From the NCBI GenBank assembly GCA_958452935.1, contig CAUDVX010000048.1, positions 1-12,531 of the forward strand: a stretch of DNA of 12,531 bases, in the 5' to 3' direction. This stretch comes from an uncultured Collinsella sp. Lineage in GTDB: Bacteria > Actinomycetota > Coriobacteriia > Coriobacteriales > Coriobacteriaceae. Of the stretch, positions 6,431-12,531 are shown piece after piece; within the stretch, counting starts at the first letter, position 1; the number at the start of each line of letters is the position of its first letter. The notes below the pieces were generated by a model. It ran no database searches. It saw only the letters and a program-made list of their open reading frames with translations, and was not told the origin of the DNA. The translations under genes were made by a program, and so were the position numbers.

Positions 6431-7435
6431 TTAGCGATGCTTGCTTCGCCAAGCCGTGGGTGTCATGCCAGTGTGTTGTTTGAAGGCTTGGGCGAAAGCG
6501 GCTTGCTGAGGGTAGTCGAGCCGCTCTGCCACCTGCGCTATCGTGAGCGAGCTGTCGGCCAAAAGGTCCTGTGCTCGCTCCATACGGCGTCTGCGAATGT
6601 AGGCGCCCAGGGATTCGCCAGTTTGGGCCTTAAAGGTGGCGCATAGTTTGGAGCGGCTTGTGTAGAGCCTCTCGGCCACCTCGTTGATACCCACACGTCT
6701 GCCTGTATCGAGCGTGCGCTCAATCATTGCCGTTGCTTCTTCGGCAATGGTTATGCTGACGCGTGTGTCCGCCGCCTGCCGTGCCTGCTTGTGGGCCGCG
6801 CGCGAACAGGCGAGCTCCGCGACCATGGTCTCCACGATGCCCTGCATATAGACGTGTCCGCCTACGGTGCGGGCGCGTTCCTCGTTAACCCGGCGCAGCG
6901 TGTGGCAGATGGCAGACGTCGCTTCCTCGTGCCATGGCTCGGCAAACGCCTCAAAGATTCCCGCGAACTCGGTGGGATAGCGGTGCTCCAGTTCGTCAAA
7001 ATATCCAGGCAAAAAGAGCACCGAGCGCGAGTGATAAAGCTCCCCCGCAAACAGCGGGCTTAATTCCTCGCCACAGCTATCTTGGATAAAGCTGCAAACG
7101 GCATTGTTTGGCCACGGTCCATGCAATGGTTTGAGGTTCGCGGGCGTTATGCCAGCCTCGGGCATGCATGTAAGTGTGGGCGCGCTGACTTCGCTCACGC
7201 AGGCGTATGGCTCGGGTGTGTATTCGGCTAGGTACATGTTGCGCGTCGGGGTTATGAAATGCTCCATGACAATGCAGGCGGGGGAGAGGGGCATGATCCA
7301 TGCGCGTCCGTGCGCCCGATCGTTTGCCACCTCGCCGGTAAAGACAGCACCTTTGCCGGAAAGCTCCAGGCCAAACTGCTCAAACTGTGGTGCGTAGAGC
7401 TCGGTTATGTCGGTCGCTGCCCGCCGCATTTGCAA
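6431..7435 (-). CDS. AraC-family transcriptional regulator
   Basis: Regulator of 334 aa. The last ~100 residues form the AraC/XylS DNA-binding domain with two helix-turn-helix units: GINEVAERLYTSRSKLCATF, then IAQVAERLDYPQQAAFAQAF, ending in the usual HTGMTPTAWRSKH. The first ~220 residues are probably a ligand-sensing domain with no family I can name. Starts: TTG at 7435 lies 5 bases from a strong GGAAAGGGA (7449-7441, minus strand); ATG at 7429, two codons later, lies 11 bases away, so either could be used. Divergent from the two ABC transporter genes and most likely their activator, as with YbtA and ybtPQ in yersiniabactin loci. Two copies of a 15-bp repeat spaced 21 bases overlap its own start, consistent with autoregulation. 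The effector is unknown. Confidence 0.93.
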   Translation of the reverse strand: MQMRRAATDITELYAPQFEQFGLELSGKGAVFTGEVANDRAHGRAWIMPLSPACIVMEHFITPTRNMYLAEYTPEPYACVSEVSAPTLTCMPEAGITPANLKPLHGPWPNNAVCSFIQDSCGEELSPLFAGELYHSRSVLFLPGYFDELEHRYPTEFAGIFEAFAEPWHEEATSAICHTLRRVNEERARTVGGHVYMQGIVETMVAELACSRAAHKQARQAADTRVSITIAEEATAMIERTLDTGRRVGINEVAERLYTSRSKLCATFKAQTGESLGAYIRRRRMERAQDLLADSSLTIAQVAERLDYPQQAAFAQAFKQHTGMTPTAWRSKHR

Positions 7436-7464
7436 AAGCGTCCCTTTCCTTTGCAGAAACGTCC
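7429..7464. promoter_or_regulatory. Candidate AraC-type operator (two direct repeats, 21-bp spacing)
   Basis: TTTGCAAAAGCGTCC (7429-7443) and TTTGCAGAAACGTCC (7450-7464) match at 13 of 15 positions and start exactly 21 bases apart, two helical turns. Tandem half-sites at about this spacing are typical of AraC-family operators. The first copy covers the AraC start codons and ribosome binding site. Confidence 0.55.
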
Positions 7465-7473
7465 ACAGCTCGG

Positions 7474-7502
7474 TTGATTGTGAGCCATGGCTAACACATC
7501 AA
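7474..7502. promoter_or_regulatory. Imperfect dyad in the divergent promoter region
   Basis: Centred on the perfect palindrome AGCCATGGCT (7483-7492), with TTGATTGTG on the left and AACACATCAA on the right. The arms match only with small gaps. It lies between the divergent AraC and ABC genes, so an operator role is plausible. No convincing -10/-35 pair was found for the ABC genes; TTGATT at 7474 is a possible -35. Confidence 0.35.
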
Positions 7503-7549
7503 TGATAAGTTCATTACGGTTAACTCTCAAGCCGTTAGAAAGGGATCTC

Positions 7550-9376
7550 ATGGCAAAGGAATCAAAAAAGGAAGGTGGCGGTATCGGCGAGCTGCTTGCA
7601 TATGCCGGCGACCGTAAATTCCTAACGTATTTGGGCATGGCGCTCTCGGCGTTCTCGCAGCTGCTGAGCTTTGGCCCGTACGTGTGCATTTGGCTTGTCG
7701 CGCGAGATCTGATCGCTGTGGCGCCTAACTGGAGCGAAGCCACCGATATCGCGATGTATGGCTGGTGGGCCGTGGGTTTTGCCCTGGCAAGCATCGTAGC
7801 TTATTTCGTGGGGCTCATGTGCACGCACCTGTCTGCGTTTCGCTGCGCGTCCAATATTCGCAAGACTACGAGCGAGCACCTGCTTAAGCTGCCGCTTGGC
7901 TACTTTGACACGCACGCCACCGGTGAGCTGCGTCGTGTTGTAGACGGATGCGCCGCCTCCACCGAGACCCTGCTCGCGCACATGCTGCCCGATATCGCCG
8001 GCGCCGCCGCCATGGTCGTGGGCCTGCTCGTATTGCTTTTCGCCCTCGATTGGCGCTTGGGCGCGGCATGCCTTATCTCGGTCGTCGTTTCGTTTGGCGC
8101 CATGGCCACCATGATGGGCGGCAAAGGCGCCGAGTTCATGAAGGCCTACATGGGAGCGCTGGTCAAGATGAACAAGACCGGCACCGAATACGTACGCGGC
8201 ATCCCCGTGGTCAAGGTGTTTCAGCAGACGGTCTACTCCTTTAAGGCTTTCCACGATGCGATCGCCGAATACGCCGACATGGCACAAAACTATGCGGGCA
8301 CGTTCTGCCGAGGTCCGCAGGTACTCAACCTTACCGCGCTCAACGGTCTTGTGGCATTCCTGTTGCCCGTGGCGTTGCTGTTGGCGCCGGGCGAGACGGA
8401 CTTCGCGCATTTTATGGCCAACTTCACGTTTTACGCGATATTTTCGGCCGTGGTGCCGACGGCCATGACCAAGCTCATGTTTGTGGGTGAGGCCTCTCAG
8501 ATGAGTGCCGATTCGCTGGCTCGCATCCGAAGCGTCATGGATTCCAAGCAGCTCTCCGTGCCCGCCCAACCCAAGCACCCTGCCGGCGGCGACGTGCGAT
8601 TTGAGGACGTGAGCTTTACGTACGAGGGTGCCGAAGCGCCTGCCGTTAGCCATGTGAGTTTTAGCGTTTCCGCGGGTAGCACCCTCGCCCTGGTGGGTCC
8701 CTCGGGTGGCGGTAAGTCAACCTGCGCAAGCCTGATCCCGCGTTTTTGGGATGTTTCCTCGGGTCGAGTGTTCGTAGGTGGTGTGGACGTTCGCGATATG
8801 GATCCGCACGAGCTTATGGACCAGGTCGCCTTCGTGTTCCAGACCAACCAGCTGTTCCGGCAAACACTTGCCGATAACGTGCGCGCCTCCAAGCCTACGG
8901 CCACTGACGACGAAGTGCGCGCGGCCCTCTCCGCAGCTCAGTGCGACGACATTGTGGCCAAGCTCCCACAGGGCATCAATACCATGCTCGGTGCCGGCGG
9001 AGCATATCTTTCGGGCGGCGAGGTCCAGCGCGTGGCACTCGCCCGCGCGATCCTTAAAGACGCGCCTATCGTGGTGCTCGATGAGGCCACGGCGTTTGCC
9101 GACCCCGAGAACGAGGCGCTCATCCAGCGCGCCTTTAGCAAGCTGGCGGCGGGTCGCACGGTCATTATGATTGCGCACCGACTCTCGACTGTAGTGGGCG
9201 CAGACCAAATCGTGGTGCTCAACCAGGGCAGCGTGCAGGAGTCGGGTACCCATGCCGAGTTGTTGTCCCAAGAGGGTCTGTATGCCAAGATGTGGGCCGA
9301 ATACGAACAGGCCGCGAGCTGGAAAATCACTGCAGCGACCGCGGATGCCGCCGTCACGAAGGGGGGCGAGGCCTAA
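7550..9376 (+). CDS. ABC transporter, fused permease/ATPase half (siderophore-importer type)
   Basis: Half-size transporter of 608 aa: an exporter-fold (type IV) membrane domain over residues ~25-320 with about six hydrophobic segments, then a nucleotide-binding domain. ATPase motifs are complete: Walker A GPSGGGKST (383-391), Q-loop Gln431, signature LSGGE (487-491), Walker B VVLDE (Asp511, Glu512) and His543. ATAFADPENE after Walker B, and LSGGEVQRVALARAI, are variants I associate with YbtPQ/IrtAB-type siderophore transporters, which import despite the exporter fold; substrate is therefore inferred as a ferric siderophore or similar chelate. Start set at ATG 7550 behind a GAAAGGGA site; the ATG at 7487 lies inside the regulatory dyad and would add 21 residues without a ribosome binding site. 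It directly abuts the next gene, its likely dimer partner. Confidence 0.93.
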   Translation: MAKESKKEGGGIGELLAYAGDRKFLTYLGMALSAFSQLLSFGPYVCIWLVARDLIAVAPNWSEATDIAMYGWWAVGFALASIVAYFVGLMCTHLSAFRCASNIRKTTSEHLLKLPLGYFDTHATGELRRVVDGCAASTETLLAHMLPDIAGAAAMVVGLLVLLFALDWRLGAACLISVVVSFGAMATMMGGKGAEFMKAYMGALVKMNKTGTEYVRGIPVVKVFQQTVYSFKAFHDAIAEYADMAQNYAGTFCRGPQVLNLTALNGLVAFLLPVALLLAPGETDFAHFMANFTFYAIFSAVVPTAMTKLMFVGEASQMSADSLARIRSVMDSKQLSVPAQPKHPAGGDVRFEDVSFTYEGAEAPAVSHVSFSVSAGSTLALVGPSGGGKSTCASLIPRFWDVSSGRVFVGGVDVRDMDPHELMDQVAFVFQTNQLFRQTLADNVRASKPTATDDEVRAALSAAQCDDIVAKLPQGINTMLGAGGAYLSGGEVQRVALARAILKDAPIVVLDEATAFADPENEALIQRAFSKLAAGRTVIMIAHRLSTVVGADQIVVLNQGSVQESGTHAELLSQEGLYAKMWAEYEQAASWKITAATADAAVTKGGEA

Positions 9377-11134
9377 ATGTTCGCCTCATTCCAGAAGAAG
9401 TATTTCCTATCCGATAAAGGCGTCGCAGGCGTAAAACGCGGCATTTTCTGGACCACGCTCACCAATCTCATTACCATGGCCGGCATGGGCCTTTTATTCC
9501 TGGTTATGGCCGGCTTTGTCGAGCATCTCGCCAGCGGGGCTGACCTGCCGGATGCCCTGCCGATCGTGGGCGGCCTCCTGGTCTTTTTCGTGTTGCTCTT
9601 TGCCTCTAACTGGCAGCAGTATTACTACACCTACTGCATCTTTTACGAGGAGTGCGGCAAGCAGCGTATGGAGATCGCCGAGCGCTTGCGCAAACTGCCG
9701 TTGTCGTTTTTTGGTCGTCGTGATCTGGCCGATTTAACCGAGACCATCATGGGTGACGTCCAGGCCATGGAGCACGCCTACAGCCACGTGCTGGGAGAGC
9801 TTTGGGGTGCCATCATCGCAAGCGCCATTGTGTTCGTGGCGTCGCTGTTCTTTTGCTGGCAGCTGGCGATCGCGGCGTTTTGGAGCGTTCCCGTGGCCTT
9901 TGCCGTGCTGTATCTAACACGCGGCCCCATGACCCCGGTGTTCGATCGCGTGCGCGCCGAGAAGGTCAAGGTTACCGAGGCGATTCAAGAGACGCTCGAT
10001 TGCGTTCGCGAGATCCGCGCCACCAACCAGGAGGCCCATTATCTTGAGGGGCTCAACGCCGTGATTGATGCCGAGGAGCGTGAGACCACCAAGGGCGAGC
10101 TCGCTAACGGGCTTTTGGTCAACTCCGCCTTTGCCATCCTGCGTCTGGGCATTGCCACCACGCTGGTCACGGGTGCCGCGATGGTCGCCTCCGGGCAGGT
10201 CGACTTTTTGGTGATGTTTGCCTTCTTGCTTATGGTGAGCCGCATCTATGCGCCTTTTGACCAGGCGTTGATGCTGGTGTCCGAGCTGTTTGCCGCCGAG
10301 TCGTCTGCCAAGCGCATGCGTTCCATCATGGAAGAGCCTGTGGCGCGGGGCAGCGAGAAATTTGAGCCCGCGGGCCACGATGTGGTGTTCGATCACGTGG
10401 CATTTGGCTATGGTGCGGGCGAGGACGGACGCGCCGGCGAGAAAGTTCTTACCGATGTGAGCTTTACCGCCAAGGAAGGCGAGGTCACGGCGCTGGTCGG
10501 TCCTTCGGGTTCCGGTAAGTCTACGGTGAGCCGCCTGGCCGCGCGCTTTTGGGATGCCACTGCGGGCAAGGTTACCGTGGGTGGCGTGGATGTTGCGAGC
10601 GTTGATCCCGAGGTGCTGCTGCGCGACTACGCCATTGTGTTCCAAGACGTGCTGCTCTTCGACGACACAGTGATGGGAAACATCCGCCTCGGGCGTCGTG
10701 ATGCCACCGATGAGGAAGTGCTTGTGGCCGCGCGTGCCGCCAGCTGCGACGAGTTCGTGAACCGCATGCCGCAGGGCTACGACACCATGATCGGCGAGAA
10801 CGGCTCCAAGCTGTCCGGCGGCGAGCGCCAGCGCATCTCTATCGCCCGCGCGCTGCTCAAAGACGCGCCCATCGTGCTGCTGGACGAGGCGACGGCGAGC
10901 TTGGACGTGGAGAACGAGACCATGGTACAGCAGGCGCTCTCCCGTCTGCTTGCAGGTAAGACGGTTATCGTTATTGCCCACCGTATGCGTACGGTGGAAA
11001 ATGCCGACAAAATCGTTGTGCTCAAGGATGGTGTGGTTGCCGAGCAGGGCGCTCCGGCGCAGCTCAAGGCGGCAGGTGGAGAATTCGCCCGCATGGTTGC
11101 GCTGCAAAAGGAGGCGGCGGACTGGCAGCTGTAG
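9377..11134 (+). CDS. ABC transporter, second permease/ATPase half
   Basis: Half-size transporter of 585 aa that probably forms a heterodimer with the protein encoded just upstream; its ATG follows the upstream TAA with no gap. The membrane domain spans residues ~20-310 with long hydrophobic runs at about 30-48, 62-77, 145-180 and 250-290. The ATPase domain is complete: Walker A GPSGSGKS (375-382), Gln423, signature LSGGE (479-483), Walker B Asp503-Glu504 and His535. Here the motif after Walker B is the common ATASLDVEN, so the two halves differ in this region although both keep the catalytic Glu. The C-terminal ADWQL ending is also seen in siderophore-type pairs as I recall them. Co-transcription and a shared AraC regulator are likely. 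Alternative: an exporter of a drug, peptide or lipid. Confidence 0.93.
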   Translation: MFASFQKKYFLSDKGVAGVKRGIFWTTLTNLITMAGMGLLFLVMAGFVEHLASGADLPDALPIVGGLLVFFVLLFASNWQQYYYTYCIFYEECGKQRMEIAERLRKLPLSFFGRRDLADLTETIMGDVQAMEHAYSHVLGELWGAIIASAIVFVASLFFCWQLAIAAFWSVPVAFAVLYLTRGPMTPVFDRVRAEKVKVTEAIQETLDCVREIRATNQEAHYLEGLNAVIDAEERETTKGELANGLLVNSAFAILRLGIATTLVTGAAMVASGQVDFLVMFAFLLMVSRIYAPFDQALMLVSELFAAESSAKRMRSIMEEPVARGSEKFEPAGHDVVFDHVAFGYGAGEDGRAGEKVLTDVSFTAKEGEVTALVGPSGSGKSTVSRLAARFWDATAGKVTVGGVDVASVDPEVLLRDYAIVFQDVLLFDDTVMGNIRLGRRDATDEEVLVAARAASCDEFVNRMPQGYDTMIGENGSKLSGGERQRISIARALLKDAPIVLLDEATASLDVENETMVQQALSRLLAGKTVIVIAHRMRTVENADKIVVLKDGVVAEQGAPAQLKAAGGEFARMVALQKEAADWQL

Positions 11135-11278
11135 GAAAGGGGACCAAGATTTCCAAAGGTTAACTTTGGTTGACCATAATAGTTCGACTAAACTAGTCTC
11201 AAAGCGTGCTCGAGCAAACTAATGAACTCGGGTGCTAAGGCACCATGCCGCGCTTGTGCGGCAAAAGGGAGAAGCAAC
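11135..11278 (+). promoter_or_regulatory. Promoter and structured leader of the small-protein/P-ATPase operon
   Basis: CCAAAG/CTTTGG (11153-11169) is a weak hairpin. GGTTAAC (11158-11164) and GGTTGAC (11168-11174) repeat at 10-bp spacing. TTGACC (11170-11175) is a possible -35, but no well-spaced -10 is clear. GACTA-AAC-TAGTC (11186-11198) and TGCTCGAGCA (11207-11216) are palindromes and possible operators. Two small hairpins follow in the presumed leader: GGTGC/GCACC (11231-11244) and TGCCGC/GCGGCA (11246-11263), then the ribosome binding site AAGGGAG. Confidence 0.45.
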
Positions 11279-11524
11279 ATGAAGAAGTCGACTTTTAACA
11301 CCCTGCTTGTCGGTGGCGGTTTTCTGCTTGGCACGGCCGGCATCAAGCTGCTTACCAGCGCTCCGGTAAAGAATGCCTGCGTGCAGGGTATCGCGTGCGG
11401 CATGCGCATCAAGAACGGCTACCAGGACATGGTCGAGCAGGCCAAGGCTAATGTCGACGACATGGTTGCCGAGGCTGCTTACATCACCCAGAGCGAGGCC
11501 GCTGCTGACGAGGCAGCCGAGTAA
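11279..11524 (+). CDS. Small single-span membrane protein (DUF6110/FezA-like)
   Basis: Protein of 81 aa. MKKSTFNTLLVGGGFLLGT gives a short basic start and a glycine-rich hydrophobic segment (about residues 8-27, with GxxxG-type spacing), followed by a helical, mostly acidic tail (MVEQAKANVDDMVAEAAY) ending EAAADEAAE. The pattern matches small proteins, which I recall as DUF6110, encoded next to P1B ATPases in gut Firmicutes; in C. difficile such a pair belongs to the ferrosome fez operon. Start chosen at ATG 11279, 7 bases after AAGGGAG; an upstream in-frame ATG (11222) would place the leader hairpins inside the gene. The P-type ATPase gene starts 18 bases after its stop, so they are probably co-transcribed. 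A membrane-scaffold or ATPase-partner role is inference. Confidence 0.85.
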   Translation: MKKSTFNTLLVGGGFLLGTAGIKLLTSAPVKNACVQGIACGMRIKNGYQDMVEQAKANVDDMVAEAAYITQSEAAADEAAE

Positions 11525-11542
11525 CGCTCTCAGGCACAAATT

Positions 11543-12531
11543 ATGAGATTCTCGATTATTAGCGAGATCCCTGGCAGGACCCGTCTTCAATTGGCGGGTC
11601 CTGTGCCAGAGAGCGATCTCGACGCACTTCTTAAGCTTGGCGGCGACATCGACGGCGTGCACAAAGTGCGCGTGTATGGCCGCATTGGCCAGATGGCGCT
11701 GGAGTACGACGAGCCGCGTCGTGCGAGCGTGCTCGACGCCCTGGGCGCACTCGATGCTCAAGCTATCGCCGATGCCAAGTCGGGCTATGTGATGCAACTC
11801 GAGCCGCGCAAGCACAAACTCGTTATGGACCTGGCGACACTCGTCGGCGCCCATTACGCACGTCGCTGGTTCTTGCCGACGCCTCTGCGTGCGGTGTTTG
11901 TCGTGGCCGGTTACATGGCATTTTTGCGCGCTGCCCTTCATGAGCTGGCACAGCCGCGCCTGACCGTTCCTGTGCTCGACGCTTCGGCCATCGGCATTTC
12001 GTTCGTCAAGCGTGATGTCGACACTGCGGGCCAGACGATGTTCCTGCTCAACGTGGGCGAGCTGCTCGAGGACTACACCCGCGCCATGAGCGAAAACGAG
12101 CTCATCAACTCGCTGCTCGATGTGCCCGACAAGGCGCAAAAGGTCGTCGGCGACACCGAGGTGAGCGTTGCTGCGACCGAGCTCGAGCCCGGCGATCTGG
12201 TCGCCGTACGCACCGGCATGTCCATCTGCATCGACGGCGTGGTCGAGCAGGGAAGCGCCATGGTTAACCAGGCGACCCTGACCGGCGAGCCGCTTGCCGT
12301 CGAGCGCAGCGCGGGCGACGATGTATTCGCCGGCACCGTCGTGGAAGACGGCAGTATCTTGGTGCGTGTGCGCGCCAACACGGCTCAGACCAAGCTCCGC
12401 TCGATCGTCTCGCTCGTGCAGGCGGCCGACTCGCTCAAGTCCGAGGGCCAGTCGCACATGGAAGACCTCGCCAACAAGATCGTCCCGTGGAACTTCCTGC
12501 TCGCGGGCCTGGTTGCGCTTACCACCCGCAG
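11543..12531 (+). CDS. P1B-type heavy-metal ATPase (FezB-like), 3'-truncated
   Basis: First 329 residues of a metal-transporting P-type ATPase; the frame is open to the end of the window. Residues ~1-75 form a domain resembling a heavy-metal-associated fold, but it has GRTRLQL (11-17) where such domains carry CxxC, and no cysteine at all there. Hydrophobic segments follow at ~112-130 and ~143-175. The actuator domain shows ELEPGDLVAVRTG and the TGE motif (247-249, in NQATLTGEPLAVE), then FAGTVVEDG. A further membrane segment begins near 314. The DKTG phosphorylation site, the ion-binding helix motif and the ATP-binding domain would lie downstream. Absence of CxxC, an arginine-containing N-terminal motif, and the preceding small membrane-protein gene all fit the P1B6/FezB group linked to iron and ferrosomes; the metal is inferred. 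I see no clear ribosome binding site before ATG 11543, so coupling to the upstream gene is possible. Confidence 0.92.
   Translation, partial: MRFSIISEIPGRTRLQLAGPVPESDLDALLKLGGDIDGVHKVRVYGRIGQMALEYDEPRRASVLDALGALDAQAIADAKSGYVMQLEPRKHKLVMDLATLVGAHYARRWFLPTPLRAVFVVAGYMAFLRAALHELAQPRLTVPVLDASAIGISFVKRDVDTAGQTMFLLNVGELLEDYTRAMSENELINSLLDVPDKAQKVVGDTEVSVAATELEPGDLVAVRTGMSICIDGVVEQGSAMVNQATLTGEPLAVERSAGDDVFAGTVVEDGSILVRVRANTAQTKLRSIVSLVQAADSLKSEGQSHMEDLANKIVPWNFLLAGLVALTTR

Noticed and set aside
7487..7549. Upstream start giving the first ABC protein 21 more residues
   Set aside because: This ATG lies inside the AGCCATGGCT palindrome with no ribosome binding site; ATG 7550 has one and begins a typical N-terminus.
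11219..12457. 412-aa minus-strand open frame opposite the small-protein and ATPase genes
   Set aside because: The plus strand carries clear P-type ATPase motifs and a ribosome binding site; the minus frame has none.

Overview
The window is high-GC, densely coding bacterial DNA. The gatC-gatA-gatB operon, the class C (pilin-type) sortase, the codon use and the TAATG gene junctions suggest a gut member of the Coriobacteriia, most likely Collinsella or a close relative. That assignment is inferred from style and gene content; there is no rRNA or other marker to fix it.

Layout. (1) 1-804: 3' part of a class C sortase gene, cut by the window start. (2) 805-1149: a gene-free stretch with two adjacent hairpins that share one arm sequence, then a run of five degenerate 21-bp units, then the gatC promoter. 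(3) 1150-4651: gatC, gatA and gatB, each overlapping the next by one base. They encode the tRNA-dependent amidotransferase that makes Gln-tRNA(Gln) and/or Asn-tRNA(Asn). GatB carries an in-frame insert of about 65 residues. (4) 4652-5001: a 141-bp element with 40-bp inverted arms around a terminator hairpin, a second terminator-like hairpin, and a nested inverted repeat just upstream of the next gene. (5) 5002-6366: an orphan AAA ATPase with a C-terminal DUF4143-type domain, in visibly lower-GC DNA that looks acquired. (6) 6431-7435 (minus strand): an AraC-family regulator, divergent from (7) 7550-11134: two half-size ABC exporter-fold proteins with no gap between them. (8) 11279-12531: an 81-residue single-membrane-span protein followed by the N-terminal part of a P1B-type ATPase that runs off the window.

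How the genes may work together. The AraC regulator and paired half-transporters match the arrangement of siderophore-import loci such as ybtA-ybtPQ, and the first transporter carries the ATAFADPEN variant after Walker B that I associate with that group. The small membrane protein plus P1B ATPase, whose N-terminal metal-binding-like domain has a GRTR motif and no CxxC, resembles the fezA-fezB pair that builds iron-storing ferrosome organelles. Positions 6431-12531 could therefore be an iron-handling locus: sense, import, store. This is inference from motifs and gene order and is the most interesting hypothesis in the window.
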